Shown here: one piece after another, positions 8,689 through 18,449 of the stretch
Layout: every line of letters begins with the position of its first letter
Numbering within the stretch: the first letter of the stretch is position 1
Assembly (NCBI RefSeq): GCF_014192645.1
Contig: NZ_JACHYE010000008.1
Span: 62,001 to 126,000, forward strand
Length of the DNA: 64,000 nt
Source of the DNA: Herbaspirillum sp. Sphag64
GTDB taxonomy: Bacteria > Pseudomonadota > Gammaproteobacteria > Burkholderiales > Burkholderiaceae_D
Reading direction: 5' to 3'
Notes under the pieces: model-generated
What the model saw: only the letters and a program-made list of their open reading frames with translations
Told to the model about the DNA's origin: nothing
Databases searched by the model: none
Translations under genes and position numbers: made by a program

Positions 8689-9645
8689 TCAGTGAGCGGG
8701 TGCGGATCTCCCCGGCAAGGTCACCAATAGCATACCCGCCAATGCAACCGTGAAAGCAATCAACTGGATTGAAGTTAGCGATTCACCAAGCACCAATACT
8801 CCGACCAGAGCCGCGCTGACCGGCAGCATGACGGTAAAGACGCCGGCCTTGGCCGCCGGCACTGATTTAAGACCGGTCATCCATAACCAGACAGTCCAGA
8901 CGCTGGCTGCCAGTGCGTAAAACACCAACAGCAGCCAGATACTGACATTGACCGTGGTCAGATCAAATGAAATGGCCGTATAGATTCCTAACGGTGTCAT
9001 CAAAATCAAGCCCCACAAATTGATCACCGCGCTGATCCGCTTAGGACTCATGACTGCTGTCAATCTCTTACCAATGACAGCATAGGCAGCCTCACACAGG
9101 ACTGCGCAAAAAACCAGCAGGTTGCCTAGCCATGCCTTGTTGGCAGCGGCATCAGAAAGAGTGGCACCTACACCACCATGGCCATTTTTGGCCAGCGACA
9201 GCAAGCCGATTCCCAATGCGCCACAGGCCACTGCCAGCCAGACACGTACGCCAATACGCTCACGCAGGAAAATCCAGCTCATCAATGCCACCACCGCAGG
9301 AATCACCGACATGATCACACCCGCCGATACCGCACTGGTCATGCTGACGCCAGTGATCATGCAGATTGAGAACAGAAAATTGCCGAGAAATGATTCAAGA
9401 AAGACCAGTACCCGGGTCTTCGGCGTCAGCGGTGCTTCATTGGCCGGCTTTCTGATCCAGCGCAGCATGGCAATCGCACCGATGCCAAAGCGTAGCCAGG
9501 CCAGCAAAAAAACTGGTAACGCCGCCACCAGCGGCTTGGTCAGTGCAACATAACTGCCCACCAAAGACATGCTCAGCGCCAGACATGCGTAGGCGAGGAG
9601 GCGACTTGAAGCGGTGGAGACTTGTGGTTGTTCTAAGACAGTCAT
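8689..9645 (-). CDS. EamA/DMT-family transporter
   Basis: A 318-residue inner-membrane protein with about ten hydrophobic helices arranged as two EamA repeats. The second repeat ends in AAKAGVFTVMLPVSAALVG and LGESLTSIQLIAFTVALAGM, the characteristic EamA ending. These proteins export metabolites, amino acids or drugs. Nothing in the sequence sets the substrate. It is transcribed alone. Confidence 0.88.
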   Translation of the reverse strand: MTVLEQPQVSTASSRLLAYACLALSMSLVGSYVALTKPLVAALPVFLLAWLRFGIGAIAMLRWIRKPANEAPLTPKTRVLVFLESFLGNFLFSICMITGVSMTSAVSAGVIMSVIPAVVALMSWIFLRERIGVRVWLAVACGALGIGLLSLAKNGHGGVGATLSDAAANKAWLGNLLVFCAVLCEAAYAVIGKRLTAVMSPKRISAVINLWGLILMTPLGIYTAISFDLTTVNVSIWLLLVFYALAASVWTVWLWMTGLKSVPAAKAGVFTVMLPVSAALVGVLVLGESLTSIQLIAFTVALAGMLLVTLPGRSAPAH

Positions 9646-9849
9646 TGCGATTAGCCGGAAAGTATTGTCGCTCGGAAAGGCGAGCGGGCATTTTAATATG
9701 AACTGAGCAAGGCTTGCCCCGACAGCCCAGATTCGTATTTCAGGTAAGAAATGTAAGCAAGAATTGCTATAGCATTTTCCTGCCAGCGTCTGCTCTATAT
9801 TGACGACATGGCGAAGAAGAAAACACGCCAGAATTAAAAGGAGATCATC

Positions 9850-10206
9850 ATGATCAGCAAGAAACTTGTTCCCGCACTCCTCATCTCGACCGTACTGGCA
9901 GCATCCGTATCAAACGTCGCCATGGCGCACGACAGGAATGGACTGGCCATCGCCGCGGGCATCATCGGAGCCGTTGCCGCGGGCACCATCATTGCCAACA
10001 GTGTTCCCGCGCCAGTAGTTGTTGCACCTCAGCCGGTGGTACAACCGGTCTACAGCACCCCGCAGGTTGTCTACTATCAGGCTCCACCCGCACCGGTCTA
10101 TTACCAACCAGCCCCCGTATATTATCGTCCGGCACCGGTGTATGTTGCACGCGACTATCCACGTGCTCCAGGCTATCCCTACTACGGTCGCTACTATGAT
10201 CGCTAA
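9850..10206 (+). CDS. Secreted Pro/Tyr-rich small protein
   Basis: A 118-residue protein with a clear signal peptide (cleavage after VAMA). A Gly/Ala-rich hydrophobic stretch (residues 34-53, possible membrane insertion) follows, and then a C-terminus built of PVYYxPAPVYY-type repeats. A strong AAAGGAGATCATC precedes the ATG. The composition suggests an envelope or surface protein. No enzymatic motif is visible. Such repeats resemble those in other small proteobacterial envelope proteins of unknown function. Confidence 0.75.
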   Translation: MISKKLVPALLISTVLAASVSNVAMAHDRNGLAIAAGIIGAVAAGTIIANSVPAPVVVAPQPVVQPVYSTPQVVYYQAPPAPVYYQPAPVYYRPAPVYVARDYPRAPGYPYYGRYYDR

Positions 10207-10266
10207 TGAGGCACATGCGCCAGAGCGACTTTCTGCGATGCCATAAATTAATGTCACACTATTACT

Positions 10267-12525
10267 TTATGCCATCAGCAGTTGGTCTATCTGTTCACGC
10301 TCAAGTGGACGATAGTAGTAAAAGCCCTGGAACAGTTCACAACCGATAGCCTTGAGAAAATGCTCTTGCTCGGCCGTCTCAACACCTTCAGCGACTGTCG
10401 TGCATGACATGATTCTGGCCAGCGATACGACCGCGCGAATGATCAGTTCGCTCTTTTCGCTGACACCGATCTGCGCGACAAAAGATTGGTCGATCTTGAT
10501 GCTGCGGGTCGGGAAGCGGCTCAGTTTCTGGAGCGAAGAATAGCCGGTACCAAAGTCATCAATGGTGATCCCGTAACCTTTTTTGCTGAGCGCTTCGAGA
10601 TGGGAAATCGCCAGACTCTCATCACCGACCAGTCCCGTCTCGGTGATCTCGAACTCCAGCAGATGTGTACTCAATTGATACTTCTGACATGCATTGTTGA
10701 TTTGCTGGACCAGATCAGTACGCACAATATCGTTGGCCGATAGATTGATGGCGATCGGCAGGCAAACCTTGCCGGCATCAAGGCGTTGGCGTAGATAAGC
10801 ACACGCACTATCAAGCACGAACGCCGTGATCAAAGGAATCGCACCGCAACTTTCCGCTATCGGAATGAATTCGGCGGGAGATACCTCACCCAGTGACGGC
10901 GAGTGCCATCTGACCAGCGCTTCCAATCCCACAATCTTGCCTTGATTGGTAACCTTGGGCTGGTAGACCAGACGCATCTCATCTTCACGCAACGCCATCA
11001 CGATGGCTTGTTCGATACTTAACCGGCGACGTATACGCGCGACGGTATCGTCATCAAAGACGGCGACATCCCGGCTACCCGATTGTCTGGCAGCATCCAG
11101 CGCCAGCTTGCAGCGCTGCAGGAGCTGGTCGCCGTCCGTCTCACCGGGACGCGAAAATGCCACAGCCATCGATAGGTCAACACGGCACTCTTCCGCACCT
11201 ACCGGTAGTTGCTCCGGCAAGTGGCGACGAATCTGTTCAATCTGCGTAATCACCGTGCTGTCATCATGGGTACACTCAATGGTGAAACAAAACAGCGCAC
11301 TACGCAGACGTGCACAGAGACTTTCAGCAGGGAGCAACTGCCGCAGTGCTCGCGCAAAACCTGCAATCAGCGCATCCCCAGCCAGCGTGCCACGTGCGTC
11401 GTTAATGTACTTGACGCTATCGAGGCGAATCAGCACCAGCGCTATCTGATGGCGTGGCGAGCGATCTTTCATTGCCTCACCTAATCTCTCCAGCAGCAGA
11501 TTCCGATTGGGTAGTTGCGTTAGCTGATCGTGGCTGCTGAGGAAGCTTTCACGGGCCTTGCTACGATCCAGTTCTTCCTGAATCCGCTGCATTGGAGCCA
11601 GATCACGTAACAACACCATAGTGTGTTTTTCCGAAGTCCTGATGACGTTCTGAATCAACACCAATCGGCCATGATGTGTCTGGAACTGCTGCTGCGGCTC
11701 CAGCGCTGCCATGTCAGTGACTGCTGGCTCCATATGGTGCGGCTTGTGCTGTATCAGCTGGAAGATATTGGAGCCGCCTTCGTTCTTGCCATGTCTGCGC
11801 TCCAGCAGCGAATCGGATTGGGCATTGGACTTGAGAATCTCGCCGCGGGTATCACAGAGGAAGATGGCGAAACCGGCATTTTCGAAGATTTCTTCATATT
11901 GCGCATGGCTACTTTCAAGCTCGGCAGTGGCCGTACGTTGACGTTTGATCGCGACATCCAGCGCATGGAGCAGCCGAAATACGCTCAGCGGCAGGCAGAT
12001 ATTGAAGAACAGGAAGAGTAACGACTGAATATCATAGCCATGCTGATCGCTCGGTGAAGCGATCACGCCTGGGTAGCTAGGCAGGGGATAATCGTGCAGC
12101 AATAATAAAAATGGGACAACATTTACCGCCATCAACGCCAACGCGACACGCGGACCGAAAAACAGTCGTCCAAGCAAAGGCGCGGCGTAAACCAGCACGA
12201 TGCCAAGTCGCGCGATTTGGGGATAACTACCAAAATAGACCAGACAGAAGGCAGCTGCGTAGACACTGCCAATCAGAATGGCGCTACCGATGGCGGGTCG
12301 CCGCGCAGCGGCAAGGATCGCCAACACCTGGAGCGCAACAAAACCACTAAAGAGGACCAGTACATAAGTTGAGCCATCTTTCAGCGCACCACTGATGCTA
12401 ATGGCGCCGATAATGACTGCGACCAAGAGTGCAGAAACCAGAATGATGCGTAAAGCACTCTCTCTCCAGACCGAATTCTCCGCCGCACTGAGCGCATTTT
12501 CCTTGAGCAGTAACCACTCGAACAT
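10267..12525 (-). CDS. Membrane PAS-GGDEF-EAL protein, probable c-di-GMP phosphodiesterase
   Basis: A 752-residue protein with about five or six membrane helices (residues 25-185), a PAS domain (about 205-320), a degenerate GGDEF domain (about 335-490) and a C-terminal EAL domain (about 505-750). The GGDEF site reads RSALF, so cyclase activity is not expected. The EAL domain keeps its catalytic elements: EALVRW, AINLSAND, EITETG, DDFGTGYSSL, KIDQSFV, AEGVET and FQGF. It should hydrolyse cyclic di-GMP, perhaps tuned by GTP binding to the dead GGDEF domain. The start has only a weak ribosome binding site. Confidence 0.9.
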   Translation of the reverse strand: MFEWLLLKENALSAAENSVWRESALRIILVSALLVAVIIGAISISGALKDGSTYVLVLFSGFVALQVLAILAAARRPAIGSAILIGSVYAAAFCLVYFGSYPQIARLGIVLVYAAPLLGRLFFGPRVALALMAVNVVPFLLLLHDYPLPSYPGVIASPSDQHGYDIQSLLFLFFNICLPLSVFRLLHALDVAIKRQRTATAELESSHAQYEEIFENAGFAIFLCDTRGEILKSNAQSDSLLERRHGKNEGGSNIFQLIQHKPHHMEPAVTDMAALEPQQQFQTHHGRLVLIQNVIRTSEKHTMVLLRDLAPMQRIQEELDRSKARESFLSSHDQLTQLPNRNLLLERLGEAMKDRSPRHQIALVLIRLDSVKYINDARGTLAGDALIAGFARALRQLLPAESLCARLRSALFCFTIECTHDDSTVITQIEQIRRHLPEQLPVGAEECRVDLSMAVAFSRPGETDGDQLLQRCKLALDAARQSGSRDVAVFDDDTVARIRRRLSIEQAIVMALREDEMRLVYQPKVTNQGKIVGLEALVRWHSPSLGEVSPAEFIPIAESCGAIPLITAFVLDSACAYLRQRLDAGKVCLPIAINLSANDIVRTDLVQQINNACQKYQLSTHLLEFEITETGLVGDESLAISHLEALSKKGYGITIDDFGTGYSSLQKLSRFPTRSIKIDQSFVAQIGVSEKSELIIRAVVSLARIMSCTTVAEGVETAEQEHFLKAIGCELFQGFYYYRPLEREQIDQLLMA

Positions 12526-12904
12526 TTTTATTGGCTCGACAATTGGGGATGCGATCTCGAATAATTTCTATTACAAATTCATCTGAAAACGCATAATCTC
12601 ATAGTTAATTTCTGATTAGCAACTAATATTACAACTAGGTCACGATGATTTTCCATGCGTAACCGATCAATTGACAAATACCGCATAACACCGCAGCCGA
12701 CACGGCTTGCTGAGATCGAACACCCGATTGCTTTAGTACTTTTTGTGATCAGCAATGGGCGTACCGGTGCTGCAGATTGAGACGATGCGTGTGCTTCAGT
12801 TAGATGAAGGGGACTAAGAAGATTAAATAGAAAGGCCCGTCGAAGTGGGCCGGATCGAGCTGCTATAACAGCAACATTTAGAGCGAAGCGTGTCAAAGAC
12901 CAGT
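12526..12904. other. Intergenic region with upstream promoter area and chemoreceptor 3' end
   Basis: The part next to 12526-12660 is AT-rich and must hold the promoter of the EAL protein gene. The far end holds the chemoreceptor terminator at 12825-12851. Minus-strand frames here have no coding character. Nothing else was recognised. Confidence 0.4.
12825..12851 (-). terminator. Probable intrinsic terminator of the chemoreceptor gene
   Basis: On the minus strand GGCCC (12851-12847) pairs with GGGCC (12838-12834) across an eight-base loop. It is followed by TTTCTATTT. It lies 54 bases past the stop codon of the chemoreceptor gene. The stem is short and the T-run interrupted. Confidence 0.55.
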
Positions 12905-14458
12905 TCAGCGGCGCTCCAGCTTGAAAATACTGACGACTCCAGCCAGGTTGCCGGCCTGTTCCTGCAACGATTGCGCGGCAGCAGCAGCTTCTTCGACCAA
13001 GGCGGCATTCTGCTGAGTGACTTCATCCATTTGGCTAATGGCACGGTTGATTTCTTCGATTCCGCTACTTTGTTCCTGACTGGCGGCGCTGATTTCAGCC
13101 ACGATATCAGTAACATGCTTAACGCTGGCGACGACCTCGGCCATGGTCGCTCCAGCCTGCTCAACCAGCTTGCTGCCAGAACTCACCTTTTCGACAGAAT
13201 CATCAATCAACTCCTTGATTTCCCTGGCCGCGGCAGAAGAGCGTTGCGCCAGATTGCGCACCTCTGAGGCGACCACCGCAAACCCGCGTCCCTGTTCGCC
13301 GGCACGGGCTGCCTCGACCGCAGCGTTGAGTGCCAGGATATTGGTTTGGAAGGCAATGCCGTCAATCACGCTGATGATGTCAAATATCTTGCGTGAAGAT
13401 TCATTGATCGAGCCCATCGTGTCAACGACCTGCCCAACCACGACGCCACCTTGCTGGGCGACGTCCGAAGCAGATACCGCCAGCTGATTTGCCTGGCGGG
13501 CATTGTCGGCATTTTGCTTGACCGTTGAGGTAAGTTCTTCCATGGCCGATGCAGTCTCTTCCAGCGAGCTGGCCTGCGCTTCGGTGCGCGAGGACAAATC
13601 AAGGTTGCCGCTGGCAATCTGGGTCGATGCCGTAGCGATTGTATCGGTACCCAGACGGACTTGGCCAACGATGCGTTGCAAGCTATCGTTCATTGCCTTG
13701 AGAGCATGCATAAGCTGCCCGGTTTCATCCTGACTTTCGGCACGAATCTCGGCACTGAGGTCACCACCGGCAACACGTTGCGCAATACCAACCGCCTTGT
13801 TGAGGGGCTCTGAAACGATACGCGCGACAATTACCGCCAATCCGACAGCGACAACCACAATGGTAATGAGCAAACCAAGAATCCAGCCTCTACCTTGGAT
13901 AAACGTGTCATCCGCTAACTCATTAGCACGGGTAGAGCCCTCATTATTGATTTTTACGAGCTCCTCCAACAGCTCTACCGATTTACGAAACAGCTGGTTC
14001 GACTCGCCCTTGAACAACGCACGTGCCTCGTCTTTCTTGCCGTCACGCGACAATGCCTGAATCTGCTTGTTCACTTCCAGATACTTCGCAAAAGTCTGCT
14101 GGAATTGCGGATAAATCTTTTTCTCCTCTGGCTCGGAAATTAGCGCTTCATATTTGGCCTGATCAGCGCGGAGGATTTGCAAGCGGGTATTCATTGCCTT
14201 TTCTGCATCGTCGAAATCCTTCGAATCAGTCGATAAAATATGTTGCAATTCCGAGATACGGAAGCGTCCCATCGACGTTTGCAGCTGATAGCCCAACTTG
14301 ATGCTCGGCAGCCAGTTGGTGGTGATTTCGGTAGACGCCTTGTTGACCTTGACCAGTTCAACGATGGAAAAGATACCCAATGACGCGGTTAGGACAATCA
14401 CCGTGAGGAAGGAAAGGATCAGCTTCTTGGCGATTTTGAGATTGAGGAACCAACGCAT
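12905..14458 (-). CDS. Methyl-accepting chemotaxis protein
   Basis: A 517-residue chemoreceptor. TM1 spans about residues 9-31, a periplasmic four-helix-bundle-type sensor domain covers 32-188, TM2 covers about 190-212, and a HAMP domain lies near 213-265. The signalling domain carries the conserved hairpin tip ([20 protein letters not shown], then [15 protein letters not shown]). It relays ligand binding to CheW/CheA. The C-terminus (FKLERR) lacks a CheR-binding pentapeptide, so adaptation probably depends on other receptors. The ATG at 14458 is preceded by AAGGAAATACATC. An upstream in-frame start would add 27 unlikely residues. Confidence 0.95.
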   Translation of the reverse strand: MRWFLNLKIAKKLILSFLTVIVLTASLGIFSIVELVKVNKASTEITTNWLPSIKLGYQLQTSMGRFRISELQHILSTDSKDFDDAEKAMNTRLQILRADQAKYEALISEPEEKKIYPQFQQTFAKYLEVNKQIQALSRDGKKDEARALFKGESNQLFRKSVELLEELVKINNEGSTRANELADDTFIQGRGWILGLLITIVVVAVGLAVIVARIVSEPLNKAVGIAQRVAGGDLSAEIRAESQDETGQLMHALKAMNDSLQRIVGQVRLGTDTIATASTQIASGNLDLSSRTEAQASSLEETASAMEELTSTVKQNADNARQANQLAVSASDVAQQGGVVVGQVVDTMGSINESSRKIFDIISVIDGIAFQTNILALNAAVEAARAGEQGRGFAVVASEVRNLAQRSSAAAREIKELIDDSVEKVSSGSKLVEQAGATMAEVVASVKHVTDIVAEISAASQEQSSGIEEINRAISQMDEVTQQNAALVEEAAAAAQSLQEQAGNLAGVVSIFKLERR

Positions 14459-14834
14459 GATGTATTTCCTTGGCAAGAATATTGGAATAAGGCGAATGTC
14501 ATTCGCAAGAATGACTGTACTGCTTTTTGTCCCATTCACGGTATATAAGAGAATTTCAGTCGCAGATAGTACTCACCACATTCTTGTGAGTATCTTTTGA
14601 GAAAGTGCCTATTTACCGTCCAATTATCTTGAACGGCATTTTGATCAGAAAGTTTAGTGCAAAATTTCTGTGATGATGCGACAGGCTGCGACAGCCCGAA
14701 TAACAACAAAAAGAGGACGACAAGCCGCGCTTGTGCAGTGCATCAGTCGGATTCGGCGACGCGGGTCAGGTAGCCGGCAACGTGAGCTGAAGAAGAATGT
14801 TTTGCTCACATTTTGGCACTGTGGGGGCTCTGCC
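14459..14834. other. Intergenic region with two inverted repeats
   Basis: The stretch lies between the start of the chemoreceptor gene and the end of the TetR gene, both on the minus strand. It carries a perfect GCGAATG-T-CATTCGC palindrome (14492-14506) and a TACTCAC/GTGAGTA inverted repeat (14570-14576 and 14586-14592). Both lie in the expected chemoreceptor promoter/leader. No gene was seen. Confidence 0.5.
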
Positions 14835-15449
14835 TTACTTGCCGTATATGCAATAAAATGCGTCGAGCGCCCGTTCAACGCCTTGCGCCACCTGCTCCGG
14901 CGACACCGGTGCCATTGCCCCCAGCAAGCGCGGCTCATTCCACTCAACCTCAATCAAGGAGCGGAACTGGAGCGCCGCGAGCGCCGGATCAGCCTCACGC
15001 AATACACCAGCTGCCATGGCACGTTCCATAAAATCAGCGATGATCTGGTTGCCACGCTTGGGTCCATTGTCGTAGTACATACAACCCAGATTCGAATGCT
15101 CGGCGTGATAGATCATCAAGCGTCTGACAACGATGATTTCGGATGTCAATACCAAATTCAGATATTGGTTGGCAAACAGGCGCAAGGTTGCCCGCGTCTG
15201 TGTGGAATCCAGTGACTGATCTTGCATAAGCAGCGCAAAGCGGGATTCGAACTGGGTCTTGGCCTGCCGCCGCATGACTTCAAGAAAGATCTCTTCCTTT
15301 GAAGAGAAATAACTGTACAAGGTCGCCTTCGATCCACCGAGACGGGATGAAATCTCCGCCATGGAGGTGCGATCAAATCCTATTTCATTGAATATTTCAG
15401 CGGCGACATCGATGATGGCCTGTCGCCTTACTTCACTTTTCTTGCGCAT
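14835..15449 (-). CDS. TetR/AcrR-family repressor, divergent from efflux operon
   Basis: A 204-residue regulator. The N-terminal HTH (RRQAIIDVAAEIFNEIGFDR, then TSMAEISSRLGGSKATLYSY and FSSKEEIF) is typical of TetR. The C-terminal part has the TetR_C-like AefR pattern (ATLRLFANQYL). It is divergent from the efflux operon starting at 15656, with 206 bases between. By analogy with similar loci it probably represses that operon and is released by a toxic ligand. The ATG at 15449 gives the usual short N-terminal arm (MRKKSEVRR). Confidence 0.9.
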   Translation of the reverse strand: MRKKSEVRRQAIIDVAAEIFNEIGFDRTSMAEISSRLGGSKATLYSYFSSKEEIFLEVMRRQAKTQFESRFALLMQDQSLDSTQTRATLRLFANQYLNLVLTSEIIVVRRLMIYHAEHSNLGCMYYDNGPKRGNQIIADFMERAMAAGVLREADPALAALQFRSLIEVEWNEPRLLGAMAPVSPEQVAQGVERALDAFYCIYGK

Positions 15450-15517
15450 GGTGTCTATTTTACCGGTTGGCACGACGGCTGTTGTACCTGAGTCGCTCTA
15501 AGTGCAGAGCCTGCTGT

Positions 15518-15562
15518 GGTGGACACAATGACAAGTCGTTGTAGCGTTGCACTGTGTCCACC
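15518..15562. repeat. Long inverted repeat in the tetR-efflux intergenic region
   Basis: GGTGGACACA (15518-15527) and TGTGTCCACC (15553-15562) are perfect ten-base arms around a 25-base centre, which itself contains ACAA-gtcg-TTGT. It lies upstream of the tetR start and of the efflux promoter. It could be a regulatory hairpin in the tetR leader, a second operator, or a remnant element. Confidence 0.6.
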
Positions 15563-15591
15563 GATGTTCGTTTATTTGTCGCTAGTTTTGC

Positions 15592-15621
15592 TTGACGTTC
15601 GCCAAAAGTCAATACTATACT
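15592..15621 (+). promoter_or_regulatory. Candidate sigma-70 promoter of the efflux operon
   Basis: TTGACG (15592-15597) and TATACT (15616-15621) are close to the -35 and -10 consensus with an 18-base spacer. The site lies about 35 bases upstream of the outer-membrane lipoprotein start. Confidence 0.6.
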
Positions 15622-15622
15622 G

Positions 15623-15634
15623 AACTGTACAGTT
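15623..15634. promoter_or_regulatory. Perfect 12-bp palindrome, candidate TetR operator
   Basis: AACTGTACAGTT is perfectly self-complementary and begins directly after the candidate -10 element, near the expected transcription start. This is where a TetR-family dimer would block initiation. It most likely binds the regulator encoded at 14835-15449. Confidence 0.65.
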
Positions 15635-15655
15635 TACTTTTGAGTGAGTTTTCTT

Positions 15656-17134
15656 ATGCAAGTTCCGTTGTTTTCCCACAATAGCAACGCCCGCGGCGTG
15701 CGATTGGATGCGCTGCTAAGGCACACGCCAATCGCTCTGGCCGCGTCTGCCATGCTGGCGCTTGCCGGTTGTGCGCCATTTTCGGATATTGGTGAACGCG
15801 CCCAGCCGAAAGCCATTGAAACTTATCAAAGCAGTGCGTCACTAGCTGGCAACAACGTCGCGTGGCCACAAGACAGCTGGTGGAATGTTTATGGCGACCC
15901 GCAACTCGATGCGTTGATTGCGGAAGGCTTGCAAGGCGCACCATCGCTGGCAGTGGCACAGGCACGTTTGCTCAAGGCCGAAGGTTCGGCTCAGCAACAG
16001 GGTGCCGCACTGACGCCGGATATCACAGGTAACGCTTCGCTATCGCACATGAAGCAAAGTTACAACGACGGCTTCCCACCTGCTTACGTACCACAGGGCT
16101 ACAACAACTCGACCCACACGTCGATCGATATGAGTTACGAGATCGACTTCTGGGGTAAGAATCGCGCCGCACTGGCGGCCGCCACCTCAGATCTAGAAGC
16201 GGCGCGTGCCGATGCCGCCCAGGCGCGTATCACCCTGGCGACGTCGATCGCATCCGCCTATGCCGAACTGGACAATCTGTATCGTCAACGCGACACCGAC
16301 GAAGCAGCATTGAAGGTCCGCGTGGAGACACTCACGCTGTTTCAGCAACGTCGTCTCAATGGTCTGGAAACAGAAGGCAGCGTGAAACAGGTCGAGGCAC
16401 GTCGCGCTATGGCTGAGGCAGATTTGTTGAGTGTAGAAGAGTCGATTGGACTGCAACGTAACAAGATCGCCGCATTGCTCGGTGCCGGACCGGACCGTGG
16501 CCGCCAGTTGACGCGCCCGGTCATTGATTTGTCCAAGCCGTTTGGTCTGCCTGCAGAGTTACCGGCCAACTTGCTGGGCCGCCGACCTGATATCGTCGCT
16601 GCGCGCTTGCGGGCTGAAGCGGCTGCCAAGCAAATCAAAGTGGCACGTGCACAGTTCTACCCCAACGTGAATCTGAAGGCCTATATCGGCTTCGAATCTC
16701 TTGGCACCACCATGCTCAAGGCTGCCGGTTCGGATATCGGTGGTATCGGTCCCGCTATCTCGCTGCCGATCTTCGAGGGCGGGCGTTTGCGCGGCCAGTT
16801 CCGTTCAGCCAGCGCCAACTATGACGAAGCAGTCGCCAACTACAACAGTGCAGTCACGCAAGCCCTGCAAGATGTCGCAGATGTCGCCGTCAGCGAAAAC
16901 GCACTCAGCGGTCGTCTGGCCCGGGTTGAAGCAGCGGCACATGCAGCACAGGAAGCGTATCGCATCATCAACGAGCGCTATCAGGGTGGACTGACCAATT
17001 ATCTCGATGTACTCAATGCCCAGGATGCGCTGCTGACGAATCTGCGCGAGTTGTCGAACTTGCAATCGCGCATGTTCACGCTCGATGTGGCACTGGTTCG
17101 CGCTCTCGGTGGTGGCTATCAGCACGCCATTTGA
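15656..17134 (+). CDS. NodT-family outer-membrane efflux lipoprotein
   Basis: A 492-residue TolC-like outer-membrane factor. The lipoprotein signal ends with LAGC (Cys39), followed by two OEP repeats. The first contains PQLDALIAEGLQGAPSLAVA and the second GRRPDIVAARLRAEAAAKQI. It would form the trimeric exit duct for the EmrAB-type pump encoded downstream. It is the first gene of a three-gene operon, 85 bases before the membrane-fusion gene. The ATG at 15656 is preferred over a GTG at 15644. Confidence 0.93.
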   Translation: MQVPLFSHNSNARGVRLDALLRHTPIALAASAMLALAGCAPFSDIGERAQPKAIETYQSSASLAGNNVAWPQDSWWNVYGDPQLDALIAEGLQGAPSLAVAQARLLKAEGSAQQQGAALTPDITGNASLSHMKQSYNDGFPPAYVPQGYNNSTHTSIDMSYEIDFWGKNRAALAAATSDLEAARADAAQARITLATSIASAYAELDNLYRQRDTDEAALKVRVETLTLFQQRRLNGLETEGSVKQVEARRAMAEADLLSVEESIGLQRNKIAALLGAGPDRGRQLTRPVIDLSKPFGLPAELPANLLGRRPDIVAARLRAEAAAKQIKVARAQFYPNVNLKAYIGFESLGTTMLKAAGSDIGGIGPAISLPIFEGGRLRGQFRSASANYDEAVANYNSAVTQALQDVADVAVSENALSGRLARVEAAAHAAQEAYRIINERYQGGLTNYLDVLNAQDALLTNLRELSNLQSRMFTLDVALVRALGGGYQHAI

Positions 17135-17219
17135 ATAATGACACGATGGGGCTGAGGCGTTTATCGCTAACGCAGTAGCAAATGCTGGCCCCGCTCATCA
17201 GGAATGTAAAGGAATAACC

Positions 17220-18437
17220 ATGTCACACAGTGATTCTCAAGCTATCAATACGCTCGCCGAAGAAGCCACAGCCAAGCAAAACAGCACCAAGCGCAAGAAG
17301 TTGTTCGGCATTTTTGCCGGTGTCGTTGTGGTAGCCGCAATCGGTTATGGCAGCTACTGGCATTTTATCGCCTCACGCTACGTTGATACCGACAATGCCT
17401 ACACTGGCGCCGAAATCTCTCAGGTCACACCGGCAGTCAACGGGATCGTTTCGGCCGTCAACGTGGTCGATACCCAATACGTCAAGCAAGGCGATGTGCT
17501 GGTCGAAATCGATAGCCGCGATGCCAAGCTGGCACTAGCCCAGGCAGAAGCGGATCTGAGCCGCGCCGAACGTCGTGTCCAAGGCTACTTTGCCAATGAC
17601 AATGGTTTGGCAGCGCAGGTACTTGCACGTGAAGCAGAACAAAAGCGTTCAGCAGCACAGTTGTTGTCGGCGCAGGCTGATCTGCAACGTGCAGAATTGG
17701 ATCTGCATCGCCGTGAAGCACTGGAGAAAACCGGTTCAGTATCCGGCGAAGAAGTGACCAATGCTCGTACTGCGTTGTTGACCGCGCAAGCCAATCTGAA
17801 GGCGGCCGAAGCCGGTGTCATCCAGGCAGATGCCAACCGTCATGCAACCCTCGGTGCACAAAAGGCCAGCACGGTGCTGACCGCAGATACTACCGTGGAT
17901 ACCAATCCGGAAGTGACATTGGCGCGCGCCAAGCGCGATCAGGCCAAGCTGGATCTGGAGCGTACTGTTTTGCGCGCGCCGGTCGACGGTGTCGTGGCCA
18001 AGCGTCAGGTACAAGTCGGTCAACGTGTGCAGGCTGGTGCGGCATTGCTGTCCGTCGTACCAATTCACTCCCTGCACGTAGACGCCAATTTCAAGGAAGG
18101 CCAATTGACTAAAGTAGCTCTGGGTCAGCCAGTCACCATGACTTCTGACCTGTATGGCAGCGCTGTCGAATATCACGGCACCGTGGTTGGTTTGTCGGGT
18201 GGTACTGGATCTGCATTTGCAATGATTCCGGCACAAAATGCAACCGGTAACTGGATCAAGGTGGTACAACGCCTGCCGGTACGCATTTCGATCAATCCTG
18301 ACGAGTTGCTCAAGCATCCGTTGAGTGTGGGCCTGTCCATGGATGTGACCATCGATACGCGCAATCAACCTGCCGGCACCAAGGATCAGCCCGTTGCTTC
18401 GGCAACCGCCACTGCAACGACTGCAGCGAAGCGCTAA
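17220..18437 (+). CDS. emrA: EmrA-type membrane-fusion protein (HlyD family)
   Basis: A 405-residue periplasmic adaptor. It has a single N-terminal transmembrane helix (about residues 23-42), then YVDTDNAYTGAEISQVTPAV, the typical EmrA barrel/lipoyl start. A long coiled-coil hairpin (about 95-220) is followed by the returning lipoyl motif LERTVLRAPVDGVVAKRQVQ and a beta-barrel region. It bridges EmrB and the outer-membrane factor. AAAGGAATAACC precedes the ATG. It is separated from emrB by 12 bases, so the two are translated from one message. Confidence 0.93.
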   Translation: MSHSDSQAINTLAEEATAKQNSTKRKKLFGIFAGVVVVAAIGYGSYWHFIASRYVDTDNAYTGAEISQVTPAVNGIVSAVNVVDTQYVKQGDVLVEIDSRDAKLALAQAEADLSRAERRVQGYFANDNGLAAQVLAREAEQKRSAAQLLSAQADLQRAELDLHRREALEKTGSVSGEEVTNARTALLTAQANLKAAEAGVIQADANRHATLGAQKASTVLTADTTVDTNPEVTLARAKRDQAKLDLERTVLRAPVDGVVAKRQVQVGQRVQAGAALLSVVPIHSLHVDANFKEGQLTKVALGQPVTMTSDLYGSAVEYHGTVVGLSGGTGSAFAMIPAQNATGNWIKVVQRLPVRISINPDELLKHPLSVGLSMDVTIDTRNQPAGTKDQPVASATATATTAAKR

Positions 18438-18449
18438 ACAGGTCGTATC

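Noticed and set aside
12579-12896. 105-codon minus-strand frame in the gap beside the chemoreceptor gene
   Set aside because: It overlaps the chemoreceptor terminator and has no ribosome binding site or domain.
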